This document shows, piece after piece, positions 15,864 to 26,336 of a stretch of DNA of 64,000 nucleotides. Source of the stretch: Arthrobacter sp. ISL-72 (GTDB lineage: Bacteria > Actinomycetota > Actinomycetes > Actinomycetales > Micrococcaceae); NCBI RefSeq assembly GCF_018613755.1, contig NZ_JAGGPP010000008.1:434001-498000 (forward strand), written 5' to 3'. How positions within the stretch are numbered: the stretch's first letter is position 1; each line of letters begins with the position of its first letter. The translations under genes were made by a program, and so were the position numbers. The notes beneath the pieces were generated by a model. It saw nothing but the letters and a program-made list of their open reading frames with translations, was not told the origin of the DNA and did no database searches.

Positions 15864-16244
15864 GTGCCGACAAAACCAGCTGGCACCTTGTACCGCGGCC
15901 GTGAAGGCATGTGGTCTTGGGTTGGACACCGCATTACCGGTGTTGTGATTTTCTTCTTCTTGTTGGTCCATGTGCTGGACACCTCATTGGTGCGCGTGTC
16001 CCCAGAGGCATACACCGCCGTCATCGGCGCCTACAAGAACCCCCTCATGGCCCTGGGGGAAACGGGCCTTGTCGCAGCGATCGTCTTCCACGCCTTTAAC
16101 GGCCTGCGGATCATCGCCGTCGACTTCTGGAAGAAGGGCGCGAAGTACCAGCGCCAGATGCTGTGGACGGTCCTGGTGCTCTGGGTCATCGTCATGGTGG
16201 GCTTCTCCATCCGCCACCTTTCCCTTGCCCTCGGAGGTCACTAA
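15864..16244 (+). CDS. sdhC: Succinate dehydrogenase cytochrome b556 subunit
   Basis: Membrane anchor of complex II carrying heme and part of the quinone site. The GTG start gives 126 residues and has GGGAGG eight bases upstream; an upstream ATG in frame lacks such a site. The family signature YRGREGMWSWVGHRITGV is followed by three membrane helices. It is the first gene of sdhCDAB, three bases before sdhD. Confidence 0.93.
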   Translation: MPTKPAGTLYRGREGMWSWVGHRITGVVIFFFLLVHVLDTSLVRVSPEAYTAVIGAYKNPLMALGETGLVAAIVFHAFNGLRIIAVDFWKKGAKYQRQMLWTVLVLWVIVMVGFSIRHLSLALGGH

Positions 16245-16247
16245 GCC

Positions 16248-16748
16248 ATGACTGCTACCCAGATTCAGAGCCCGCGCAGTGGAAAAGACGGCAACGGCAG
16301 GCCCGGCGCGGGACTGATCGCCCCGAAGTACCGCCGCAGCGGCGCGTCGAAGGGCAACTTCGAAATGGCTGCCTGGCTGTTCATGCGGCTGTCCGGCGTT
16401 GTCCTGGTAGTCCTGATCTTCGGACACCTCTTCGTCAACCTCCTGGTGGGCGAGGGCATCCACGCCATCGACTTCGGCTTTGTGGCCGGCAAGTGGGCCG
16501 ATCCGTTCTGGCAGTTCTGGGACCTGGCCATGCTCTGGCTCGCCATGCTGCACGGCACCAACGGCGTCCGCACCATCATTAACGACTACGCCGAGAAGGA
16601 CTCCACCCGCTTCTGGCTGAAGATCGTGCTTTACGCCGCAACCGCCGTCATCATCATCCTGGGCACCCTGGTGATCTTCACCTTCAACCCCTGCCCGCTG
16701 GACGTCAACGGCATACCGCTGCCCGGCGGCTTCTGCCCCGCAGCCTAA
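16248..16748 (+). CDS. sdhD: Succinate dehydrogenase hydrophobic membrane anchor subunit
   Basis: Second membrane anchor of complex II, 166 residues. After a polar N-terminus of about 35 residues come FEMAAWLFMRLSGVVLVVL, a helix ending in HLFVNLL with a histidine suited to heme ligation, then LAMLHGTNGVRTI, the conserved anchor motif with another histidine, and a third helix. The short gap after sdhC shows co-translation. A 120-bp gap, with no gene seen, precedes sdhA. Confidence 0.92.
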   Translation: MTATQIQSPRSGKDGNGRPGAGLIAPKYRRSGASKGNFEMAAWLFMRLSGVVLVVLIFGHLFVNLLVGEGIHAIDFGFVAGKWADPFWQFWDLAMLWLAMLHGTNGVRTIINDYAEKDSTRFWLKIVLYAATAVIIILGTLVIFTFNPCPLDVNGIPLPGGFCPAA

Positions 16749-16868
16749 GCGGCTCCTTTCCCCGAGGGGATCAGCTGCGCCCGCACTCTGTGCCGGGCAA
16801 CGGTTTTACGGTGCGGGCTCCGCCCGCCCGTGGTTTTATAGCGAATTTTGAGAGAAAGAGCGTCTGGT

Positions 16869-18668
16869 ATGCAGGTCCATAAGTACGACGTCGTCATCGT
16901 CGGTGCCGGTGGCGCTGGCATGCGCGCCGCGATCGAATCCGGTCAGCGCGCGCGCACAGCAGTACTGACCAAGCTCTACCCCACCCGCTCGCACACCGGT
17001 GCGGCGCAGGGTGGCATGTGTGCGGCACTGGCCAATGTCGAGGAAGACAACTGGGAGTGGCACACCTTCGACACCATTAAGGGTGGCGACTACCTGGTGG
17101 ACCAGGATGCAGCCGAAGTTATGGCGAAGGAAGCCATCGACGCGGTTCTCGACCTCGAAAAGATGGGTCTGCCGTTCAACCGCACGCCGGAAGGACGCAT
17201 TGACCAGCGCCGCTTCGGCGGCCACACCCGCGACCACGGCAAGGCCCCGGTCCGCCGGGCCTGCTATGCAGCGGACCGCACGGGCCACATGATCCTGCAG
17301 ACGCTGTACCAAAACTGCGTCAAGCACAACGTGGAGTTCTACAACGAGTACTACGTCCTTGACCTCCTGACGGTCGAGGAAGACGCCGTCCGCGAAGACG
17401 GCACCCCGTACAAGCAGAAGCGTGTTGCCGGCGTCGTCTCCTACGACCTCGCGTCCGGTGAACTGCACGTGTTCCAGGCCAAGTCCGTAGTGTTCGCCTC
17501 CGGCGGCGCCGGCAAGGTCTTCAAGACCACGTCCAACGCCCACACCCTGACCGGTGACGGCATGGGCATCGCGTTCCGCCGCGGCATTCCGCTGGAGGAC
17601 ATGGAGTTCTTCCAGTTCCACCCGACCGGCCTGGCCGGCCTCGGCATCCTCCTCTCCGAGGCCGCACGCGGTGAAGGCGCCATCCTCCGCAACTCGGAAG
17701 GTGAGCGCTTCATGGAGCGCTACGCCCCCACCATCAAGGACCTCGCGCCCCGCGACATCGTGGCCCGCTCGATGGCCAACGAAGTCCGTGAAGGCCGCGG
17801 CTGCGGCCCGAACAAGGACTACGTCCTTCTTGACCTGACCCACCTTGAGCCGGCGCACATTGACGCCAAGCTGCCGGACATCACCGAGTTCGCCCGCACC
17901 TACCTGGGTGTGGAGCCGTACACGGAGCCTGTTCCGGTGTTCCCGACGGCGCACTACGCCATGGGCGGCATCCCCACGAACATCACCACCGAGGTCCTGC
18001 AGGACAACGACACCGTGGTGCCGGGGCTGTACGCCGCCGGTGAGGTTGCCTGCGTTTCGGTGCACGGCTCCAACCGCCTGGGCACCAACTCCCTGCTGGA
18101 CATCAACGTGTTCGGCAAGCGCGCCGGCATCGCAGCCGCGGAATACGCCAAGACGGCTAACTTCGTGGAGCTCCCGGAGAACCCCGAGGCGTACACGATC
18201 GAGCTGCTGGACATTGCCCGCAACGGCACCGGCACCGAAAAGGTGGCCCAGATCCGCAAGGAACTGCAGGACACCATGGACGCCAACATGCAGGTGTTCC
18301 GCACGGCCGAAACCCTGAACCAGGTCCTGCGGGACATCGAGTCCTTCGAGGCGCGTTACAAGAACATCAGCGTCCAGGACAAGGGCAAGCGGTTCAACCT
18401 GGACCTGCTCGAGGCCGTTGAACTCGGCTTCCTGCTGGAACTGGCAAAGGTCATGACGGTTGCAGCCCTGCACCGTGAGGAATCCCGCGGCGGCCACTTC
18501 CGCGAGGACTTCCCGGACCGCGACGACGAAAAATTCATGAAGCACTCCATGGCGTACAAGGATGACCACGCCCCTGCTGACGGATCGGCTGAATCAGTTG
18601 CCGGCATCCGCCTGGCCACCAAACCGGTTGTCTTTACCCGCTACGAGCCGATGGTGAGGAAGTACTAA
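16869..18668 (+). CDS. sdhA: Succinate dehydrogenase flavoprotein subunit
   Basis: Catalytic FAD subunit oxidising succinate to fumarate on the cytoplasmic face. From ATG (MQVHKYDVVIVG) it has 599 residues. The dinucleotide fold VIVGAGGAGMRAAIE is followed by RSHTGAAQGGMCAAL, which contains the histidine that covalently binds FAD. The active-site regions are FFQFHPTGL, ARGEGAILRN and RLGTNSLLDINVFGKRAG. GAGAGAAAGAG serves as ribosome-binding site. An alternative ATG seven codons upstream is less likely because the family starts at the MQ(V/I)HKYD segment. It sits one base before sdhB. Confidence 0.97.
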   Translation: MQVHKYDVVIVGAGGAGMRAAIESGQRARTAVLTKLYPTRSHTGAAQGGMCAALANVEEDNWEWHTFDTIKGGDYLVDQDAAEVMAKEAIDAVLDLEKMGLPFNRTPEGRIDQRRFGGHTRDHGKAPVRRACYAADRTGHMILQTLYQNCVKHNVEFYNEYYVLDLLTVEEDAVREDGTPYKQKRVAGVVSYDLASGELHVFQAKSVVFASGGAGKVFKTTSNAHTLTGDGMGIAFRRGIPLEDMEFFQFHPTGLAGLGILLSEAARGEGAILRNSEGERFMERYAPTIKDLAPRDIVARSMANEVREGRGCGPNKDYVLLDLTHLEPAHIDAKLPDITEFARTYLGVEPYTEPVPVFPTAHYAMGGIPTNITTEVLQDNDTVVPGLYAAGEVACVSVHGSNRLGTNSLLDINVFGKRAGIAAAEYAKTANFVELPENPEAYTIELLDIARNGTGTEKVAQIRKELQDTMDANMQVFRTAETLNQVLRDIESFEARYKNISVQDKGKRFNLDLLEAVELGFLLELAKVMTVAALHREESRGGHFREDFPDRDDEKFMKHSMAYKDDHAPADGSAESVAGIRLATKPVVFTRYEPMVRKY

Positions 18669-18669
18669 G

Positions 18670-19452
18670 ATGAGCGCTGAAATCGCTGAACCAGCCTCCA
18701 AGATCGAGCTGCCCGCCGGCGTCGGCGGCGGCGGGGAGATCCCCACGTTCGACGTCACCCTGCGCGTGCGCCGCTACAACCCGGAGATCTCGGAAGAGGC
18801 CACCTGGGACGACTACAAACTGACCATGTACGGCACCGACCGCGTGCTGGACGCCCTGCACAAGGTCAAGTGGGAAATCGACGGCAGTGTCTCCTTCCGC
18901 CGCTCGTGCGCCCACGGCGTCTGCGGCTCCGATGCCATGCGCATCAACGGCCGCAACCGCCTCGCCTGCAAGACCCTGCTGAAGGACCTGGACACGTCCA
19001 AGCCCATCACCGTTGAGCCCATCAAGGGCCTGCCGGTGGAGAAGGACCTGATCGTGGACATGGAGCCGTTCTTCCAGTCCTTCCGCGAGGTCATGCCGTT
19101 CCTGATCAACAAGGGCCACGAGCCCACCAAGGAACGCCTGCAGTCCGCCGAGGACCGTGAGCGCTTCGACGACACCACCAAGTGCATCCTCTGCGCTGCA
19201 TGCACGTCCTCCTGCCCGGTTTTCTGGACCGACGGCCAGTACTTCGGCCCGGCAGCGATCGTGAACGCCCACCGCTTCATCTTCGATTCCCGTGATGACG
19301 CCGGCGACATGCGCCTGGAGATCCTCAATGACAAGGAAGGCGTGTGGCGCTGCCGCACCACCTTCAACTGCTCCGAAGCATGCCCCCGCGGCATCCAGGT
19401 GACCCAGGCAATCGCCGAGGTCAAGCAGGCAATCCTCTCCCGCAAGATCTAG
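18670..19452 (+). CDS. sdhB: Succinate dehydrogenase iron-sulfur subunit
   Basis: Passes electrons from FAD to quinone through three Fe-S clusters. In its 260 residues are the plant-type [2Fe-2S] ligands in SCAHGVCGSDAMRINGRNRL followed by AC, the ferredoxin-like CILCAACTSSCPVFW, and CSEACPRGIQV for the 3Fe/4Fe clusters. The start lies two bases after the sdhA stop. It is the last gene of the operon and a large hairpin follows. Confidence 0.97.
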   Translation: MSAEIAEPASKIELPAGVGGGGEIPTFDVTLRVRRYNPEISEEATWDDYKLTMYGTDRVLDALHKVKWEIDGSVSFRRSCAHGVCGSDAMRINGRNRLACKTLLKDLDTSKPITVEPIKGLPVEKDLIVDMEPFFQSFREVMPFLINKGHEPTKERLQSAEDRERFDDTTKCILCAACTSSCPVFWTDGQYFGPAAIVNAHRFIFDSRDDAGDMRLEILNDKEGVWRCRTTFNCSEACPRGIQVTQAIAEVKQAILSRKI

Positions 19453-19479
19453 TTACCGTTCACCAACGGACGTAACGGC

Positions 19480-19537
19480 CGACGGCGTCACTCACCACGT
19501 ACGGGAACGTACGGTGAGCGGCGCCGTCGTTGTTTAA
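19480..19537 (+). terminator. Terminator of the sdh operon
   Basis: CGACGGCG pairs with CGCCGTCG and the inner CTCACC with GGTGAG, forming a long hairpin topped by CGTAC repeats, followed by TTGTTTAAC. It lies 28 bases after sdhB. Confidence 0.75.
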
Positions 19538-19569
19538 CAAACTGATGGCCACAACGAAAGGGGACGCAA

Positions 19570-20340
19570 TTGTCCCGCTCCGAAAAAGTCAGATTCGAAG
19601 GATCCACCGGCGAGCTCCTCTCCGGCATCATCGACGTCCCGGAAGGCACAGTGAAGGGCTGGGGTGTCTTTTCGCACGGGTTCACCCTGGGCAAGGACGG
19701 CCCCGCCGCGTCCCGGATGTGCAAGGCGCTGGCGGACAACGGCGTGGGCATGCTGCGCTTTGACAATGTGGGCCTCGGTGACTCCGGAGGGCAGTGGTCC
19801 GAGGGCTCATTCAGCCACAAGGTGGCCGACACTGTGAAGGCTGCGGAGTTCATGCGGGCCGAAGGCAAGGCGGTGTCCCTGCTGGTGGGGCATTCGTTCG
19901 GCGGTGCGGCTGTCCTGGCCGCGGCCCGGCACATCCCCGAGCTCGACGCCGTTGCCACCGTGGGAGCGCCGTTCTCGCCCAAGCACGTGGCCCATGTCTT
20001 TGACTCGGCGCTGGACCGGATCCTCAGCGAAGGCAGCGCGGAGGTGGACCTGGGGGGCAAGCGCGTGGAAATCCGCCGCCATTTCGTCGAGGACCTGGAG
20101 AATGCAGACCTCACCGACTGCATCAAACAGCTGCACAAACCGCTGATGGTGCTGCACTCCCCCACGGACAACACGGTGGGGATCGAGAACGCCAGCACCA
20201 TCTTCCAGACGGCGCGGCACCCGCGCAGCTTCGTCTCGCTGGAAGGCAGCGACCACCTGCTGACCGGCAAGGGCCAGGCCGCCCGCGCGGCGCTGATTAT
20301 TTCCGCGTGGGCCGATCAGTACCTCGACGCCGGACGGTAG
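19570..20340 (+). CDS. Alpha/beta hydrolase
   Basis: Serine hydrolase fold, 256 residues, substrate unknown. Features: a central SHGFTLGKDG oxyanion segment, FDNVGLGDSGG, the nucleophile elbow GHSFGGAA (Ser in GxSxG), a likely acid in HSPTDNTVGIENA and the catalytic His in EGSDHLL. In many bacteria this family is fused or adjacent to OsmC-like proteins, though here it is free-standing. The start is TTG, supported by AAGGGGAC upstream. The 3' end overlaps the convergent YihY gene by 44 bases, which is unusual and may limit expression of one by the other. Confidence 0.88.
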   Translation: MSRSEKVRFEGSTGELLSGIIDVPEGTVKGWGVFSHGFTLGKDGPAASRMCKALADNGVGMLRFDNVGLGDSGGQWSEGSFSHKVADTVKAAEFMRAEGKAVSLLVGHSFGGAAVLAAARHIPELDAVATVGAPFSPKHVAHVFDSALDRILSEGSAEVDLGGKRVEIRRHFVEDLENADLTDCIKQLHKPLMVLHSPTDNTVGIENASTIFQTARHPRSFVSLEGSDHLLTGKGQAARAALIISAWADQYLDAGR

Positions 20341-21445
20341 CGGACGTCCGGTCCCGTTCCACCGGCGTCTTTCCGGGCTGGACCTGGCGGGCGCCCCAGC
20401 CGGTCACCTTGGCGGCCGGGGCGTTCTTCAGGTCTTCCTCCCGGACTGCGGACCAGGCCCCTGCAACCAGGTAGACCTGGCTGACGAGGTTAAACCAGAT
20501 GAGCAGCCCGATGATGATCGCGAACGGCGCCAGGATCGGGTTGCGGCCGGCGTTGGCGAGCAGCTCCGTGCTGAAGATCTGCAACACGGTGGTTCCCACT
20601 GCGGACAGGATGGTTCCCTCCAGCAGGGCCTGCCGGGTAAGTTTCAGTCCGGCTGCGAGCCGGAACATGATGAAGGCGGTCATCCAGCCCAGCGCCAGCG
20701 GCACGCCCACCTTGATGGAGGTTGTCAGCGGCCAGGCCACCACGGGGTCCAGCTGCAGCTGCTCTGTGACCCACCCGGCCGCGGTACCGAAAATCAGGGA
20801 GGCGCCGGCGCTGAGCACCAGCGCAACGCCCAGCAGCAGCAACGTCCCGGCGTCGCGGAGTTTCTGGACCACCGGGTTCATCCTCAGCGGGCCAACCCGC
20901 TGCACGCCCCGAAGGCCTTCGCGGACGCCGGCCATCCAGCGCAGGGAGGTCACAACGGTGACCACGGCGGCAATTACCGCGGTCCAGCCGAGGCCGTCGG
21001 GGTTCAGCAGGTCCTGCGGATTGACCAGGCCTTCGCCGCCGTCCACCTGCACCAGCCCCGGAGCATTTGCCGCGACACTGCTGACGATCCGGTCAAGGAG
21101 CGACGGCTGCCCGCGCAGCAGCAGCCCCGCCACCGAAAAGCCGGTGGTCAGCAGGCCGGTGATGGAGAAGAACATGTTGAAGCCGATGCCGGCGGCCATT
21201 AGCGGCCCGTGTTGCAGGTTGTAGTGCTGGAACGCCCGCACGGGACGGAAGGCATTCACGCGGGCAAGAAGCCACTGGAACATGGCCAGAAGCCCGGGCA
21301 CGGCGCCGCCGCCGGAGCGGCGGACCTTGCTCCACTCGACCTTCTTCCGGCTTACTTCCAGCTTTAGCCGGTCGCGCTCAGTGGGAAGCGGAGGTTCAGT
21401 CCCCGTCGCCGGACGTGCCTCGCTCGTGGTCAGTTTCGATGCCAA
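20297..21445 (-). CDS. YihY/virulence factor BrkB family membrane protein
   Basis: Multi-pass membrane protein of unknown transport function, 382 residues. A charged N-terminus precedes FQHYNLQHGPLMAAGIGFNM, the conserved entry to six transmembrane helices; GTILSAVGTTVLQ and WFNLVSQVYLVAGAW are typical of the C-terminal half. The tail is basic (VERDRTSATVRRRG). The TTG start lies within the end of the upstream 2H phosphoesterase gene (50-bp overlap), with GGAAGAG ahead of it. It ends inside the convergent hydrolase gene. Confidence 0.85.
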   Translation of the reverse strand: MASKLTTSEARPATGTEPPLPTERDRLKLEVSRKKVEWSKVRRSGGGAVPGLLAMFQWLLARVNAFRPVRAFQHYNLQHGPLMAAGIGFNMFFSITGLLTTGFSVAGLLLRGQPSLLDRIVSSVAANAPGLVQVDGGEGLVNPQDLLNPDGLGWTAVIAAVVTVVTSLRWMAGVREGLRGVQRVGPLRMNPVVQKLRDAGTLLLLGVALVLSAGASLIFGTAAGWVTEQLQLDPVVAWPLTTSIKVGVPLALGWMTAFIMFRLAAGLKLTRQALLEGTILSAVGTTVLQIFSTELLANAGRNPILAPFAIIIGLLIWFNLVSQVYLVAGAWSAVREEDLKNAPAAKVTGWGARQVQPGKTPVERDRTSATVRRRGTDRPTRK

Positions 21446-22076
21446 AATCGAGCTCTTCCCGTAGCTGCCAAATGCCGTTGATGTCGTGCTCGTACAGCCC
21501 CATGCTAACCACCGGGAACGTGACGCGGTAATCCTTCAGCACCGTTTCGGCCTCGTCCAGGCTTTCCGGTGCCACGTCGTGGGCAATGGTGACATGCGGG
21601 TGGTACGCAAACGGCAGGTCCCGTTCAAGGGGCCCAGTCTGCAGCTGTTCGTGGAGGTTCACGCAGTGTTCAAAGCCCTCTTCGACGTTGAGGAAGACCA
21701 CCGGCGAGACCGGCCGGAAGGAGCCGGTCCCGGAGATGGTCACCGTGAACGGCTCCTGCCGGCGGGCCACTTCGCGGACGTGGCTGCGCGTGGCTTCCCA
21801 GTCCAAGGTGGGCGTGGTGGTCACCAGGGTGATGTGTGCGGGGATGACACCGGCCATGGGGTCGCCGAACGATGCCCGCCAGCGCTGCAGCTCCGCGGCA
21901 ATGTCCGGCGGGAATCCCAGGATGACGCCGACGCTCATTCCGTCAGTGCGGACCTGCCGGTCGCTTGGGGCGGTACCGCGGCCCACGGCAGCGTCATCGG
22001 CCTCAACGAAGGTTCCCCCGCCGCGGTAGGCGGAGCGGACGTTTTCATTGTCGGTGACTTTGCTGACGGATGACAT
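21396..22076 (-). CDS. 2'-5' RNA ligase/2H phosphoesterase family protein
   Basis: Member of the 2H superfamily (LigT/CPDase), which act on cyclic or 2'-5' phosphodiesters in RNA or nucleotides. From ATG at 22076 it has 226 residues. The two signature HxT motifs are present, HITLVT at residue 81 and HVTIAH near residue 169, so the fold should be catalytic. An acidic, Gly-rich N-terminal region of about 45 residues precedes the domain, and an internal start at MSVGVILGF would remove it. It follows trpS by four bases and overlaps the YihY gene. The biological substrate is unknown. Confidence 0.82.
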   Translation of the reverse strand: MSSVSKVTDNENVRSAYRGGGTFVEADDAAVGRGTAPSDRQVRTDGMSVGVILGFPPDIAAELQRWRASFGDPMAGVIPAHITLVTTTPTLDWEATRSHVREVARRQEPFTVTISGTGSFRPVSPVVFLNVEEGFEHCVNLHEQLQTGPLERDLPFAYHPHVTIAHDVAPESLDEAETVLKDYRVTFPVVSMGLYEHDINGIWQLREELDFGIETDHERGTSGDGD

Positions 22077-22080
22077 AGGG

Positions 22081-24032
<1,952 letters not shown>

Positions 24033-24042
24033 CCGCTCCACT

Positions 24043-24606
24043 CTAGTCGATGATGGTTCCGCTGACGGGCTCGTCGGCACCACCGGAGGACTTGATCATG
24101 TCCCTGGCGTTGGTGGCGGTGATTTCGATGGTCTCCAGGGCACGGTGGATGGTGTCCTGGTCCGCAGCGTCACCCTTGGCCCGCTCCTGCTCGACGACGC
24201 GCACCTGGACCTGGACGATCTTGAAGGAGTGGTCCAGTTTCAGGTCGCGGACTTCATCCGCCTCGCTGCGGGATTTCACCAGCCGGGTCCCCCCGTGGTC
24301 CGCGCTGCCGGACGACGGCGCGCGGCCGGTGGCAGCGTTGAAGGCGTTCTGTGCATCGTTAAGTTTTGCGGTCGCCTTTCTGGCCGCCTTCTGGATGCTG
24401 AAGACGACGAACGCCGCCAGCGCGAGCCAGAACCCGGCAATGACCGCCACAACCCAGCCGACGACGTCGTTCTGGTTGGCCGCAAAGACGACGGCCACCA
24501 CGAAGGCGATGACAAACACCATCATTCCGGGGCCGCTGATACGGAGCATGGAGAACCCGCCCTTGGCCGGGTTGGACGCAGAGTGAGGGTTACCCAAAGA
24601 TCGCAT
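24043..24606 (-). CDS. Membrane protein of unknown function
   Basis: A 187-residue protein not recognised by name. Two hydrophobic segments (about residues 28-43 and 50-70) form a hairpin in the membrane, followed by KAARKATAKLNDAQNAFN and a charged, probably helical cytoplasmic region of about 110 residues ending in SSGGADEPVSG. The ATG at 24606 has GACAAT six bases upstream and no ribosome-binding site, suggesting a leaderless start. An alternative is MLRISGPGMM at residue 20. It is followed by xth after ten bases, so it may be the first gene of an xth-trpS-2H-yihY run. Confidence 0.7.
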   Translation of the reverse strand: MRSLGNPHSASNPAKGGFSMLRISGPGMMVFVIAFVVAVVFAANQNDVVGWVVAVIAGFWLALAAFVVFSIQKAARKATAKLNDAQNAFNAATGRAPSSGSADHGGTRLVKSRSEADEVRDLKLDHSFKIVQVQVRVVEQERAKGDAADQDTIHRALETIEITATNARDMIKSSGGADEPVSGTIID

Positions 24607-24678
24607 GCCCCCATTGTCTCAAACCCCCGGGAGTGGGAATGGACGCTTCCACCCCGGGCGAACGTTACTGCAGGACAG

Positions 24679-25512
24679 CTACTTCAGGAACAGCTTCCGC
24701 AGGCGCCCGGCCGTGAGCAGGACCCCGAGCACGATCATCACCAGGTAGTACCCGATGTGGATCGCGGTGGCGGGACTGAATGTGCGCACGCTGATCTGCC
24801 GGAGCAGCTCCACCCCGTGCCACAGCGGCATCGCCTGGATGAACCACTGGATGTACTGGGGATACACACTGAGCGGGTAGAACGTGGCGCTGAAAAGGAA
24901 CATGGGAAGCATCACGAAATTGATCCAGTCCATCTGCTGGAAAGTCTTCATGAAGCTGGTGATCCCCATGCCGAAGCTGGCGAAACCGAAGGCGATCAGC
25001 ACCGAGGCCGGAATCATGAGGATGGCCCACGGAGTGGTGATGAGCCCCATGAGACCCATCACGGCGGTGAAGCCGGTGGCGTACAGCAGCCCGCGCAGCA
25101 GTGCAAGGAAGATCTCGCCCATGGCAACGTCCAGCGGACCCAGGGAGGTGTAGAGCATGCCCTGGTACAGCTTGGCGAAGTTCATCTTGAAGAAGACGTT
25201 CCAGGTGGAGTCGTAGATGGCGCCGTTCATGGCTGAGACGGCCAGGAGCGCCGGTGCGATGTACGCGGCGTAGCTGATTTCCTGGCCGCCGGGACCCTCC
25301 ACGGCACCGACGATTGCCCCCAGGCCCACGCCCATCGAGATCAGGTAGAGCACCGGCTCGAAGAAGCCCGAAAGCATCACCATCCAGTTGCTGCTCTTGG
25401 TGGCCATCAGCCCGCGGGCAATGACCGCCTTGACGTTACGCGAGTACATCGGCCCGAAGCGGCGGTTCCGCGCCGCCTCCGTGACGCTGTGGCCTTCGGT
25501 GAGTGTGCTCAT
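24679..25512 (-). CDS. ABC-2 type transporter permease (second)
   Basis: Membrane subunit of an exporter of the DrrB type, 277 residues with six predicted helices. Motifs: AVIARGLMATKSSNW near the N-terminus, ALLAVSAMNGAIYDSTWNVF and LPMFLFSATFYPLSVYP, the typical ABC-2 FxFSG/ATFYPLS segment. The start overlaps the stop of the other permease as ATGA. The three-gene exporter (ATPase, permease, permease) reads leftward. The substrate is unknown; close relatives move antibiotics or lipids. Confidence 0.9.
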   Translation of the reverse strand: MSTLTEGHSVTEAARNRRFGPMYSRNVKAVIARGLMATKSSNWMVMLSGFFEPVLYLISMGVGLGAIVGAVEGPGGQEISYAAYIAPALLAVSAMNGAIYDSTWNVFFKMNFAKLYQGMLYTSLGPLDVAMGEIFLALLRGLLYATGFTAVMGLMGLITTPWAILMIPASVLIAFGFASFGMGITSFMKTFQQMDWINFVMLPMFLFSATFYPLSVYPQYIQWFIQAMPLWHGVELLRQISVRTFSPATAIHIGYYLVMIVLGVLLTAGRLRKLFLK

Positions 25513-26336
25513 TGCCCCAGCCTCCGCACGAACTGCCGCTTGGTGAGCACCCAGCCCACCACGGCCAGGCCCACCAGGAACACGATGTGCAGGATGGTCA
25601 GCAGCGGGGACTCCTCATAGCCGTAGCTGAAGACCCGGCCCAGTTCGGTGCCGTGCCAGATCGGGGAGATCCAGCCGATCCACCGCACCACAAGCGGCAG
25701 GGTGTCGAGCGGGAAGAAGGTGCCCGAGAACAGGAACAGCGGCATCACGATGAACCTCATCACCATGGCGAACTGGCCCTTGTCCTCCTTGATGGAGGCG
25801 GCGTAGGCCATAAGCGGCAGGCCGAACGAGAGCCCTGCGAGGGTGGCCACCAGGACGGACACCCAGCCCCAGCCGCTCGGAGACGCGCCGAAGAGGGCCA
25901 CCACCACGAAGTAAATGGCCGACTGAAGCAGGAACCGCAGGGTCACCGCCATAATGTGGCCGGTGGCGATCTGTTCCGGGGTGAGCGGGGAAGCATGCGG
26001 GCCGTAGTACACGCGCCGCCACTTGAAACCGTCCATCACGGGGAACGTGAATTCGTTGGCTGCGGTCATAACGGCCGCCGAGATCAGCAGGGCGGGAGCG
26101 ATGAAGGCAAGGTAGCTGACACCGCCGAAGGCTGCTTCGCTGTTCGTGTCCACCAGCGTGGCCAGGCCAACGCCCATGGCGAACAGGTAGGCCACCGGCT
26201 GGCCTACGCCGTACATGACGATGGTCCAGCCGTAGCCCTTCATGACCCGGAGGACCTGCTCCGCGTAGTAGAAGGAGCCCCACCGGCGCGCACGGGCAGC
26301 GGACACAGCCGGCGGGTGGGCACGCTGCTCAGTCAA
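25509..26336 (-). CDS. ABC-2 type transporter permease (first)
   Basis: Membrane subunit, 275 residues from a TTG start supported by AGGAG six bases upstream; the start overlaps the ATPase stop by 8 bases. It shows YYAEQVLRVMKGYGW, AFIAPALLISAAVMTAANEF and MPLFLFSGTFFPLDTLP, so it is homologous to the next permease and the two probably form a heterodimer. A longer in-frame reading upstream is antiparallel to the ATPase gene and was not used. Confidence 0.9.
   Translation of the reverse strand: MTEQRAHPPAVSAARARRWGSFYYAEQVLRVMKGYGWTIVMYGVGQPVAYLFAMGVGLATLVDTNSEAAFGGVSYLAFIAPALLISAAVMTAANEFTFPVMDGFKWRRVYYGPHASPLTPEQIATGHIMAVTLRFLLQSAIYFVVVALFGASPSGWGWVSVLVATLAGLSFGLPLMAYAASIKEDKGQFAMVMRFIVMPLFLFSGTFFPLDTLPLVVRWIGWISPIWHGTELGRVFSYGYEESPLLTILHIVFLVGLAVVGWVLTKRQFVRRLGQ

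Noticed and set aside
16836..18569. 577-codon minus-strand frame opposite sdhA
   Set aside because: sdhA has complete flavoprotein signatures; the antisense product is Val/Gln/His-rich without known motifs and no start site fits.
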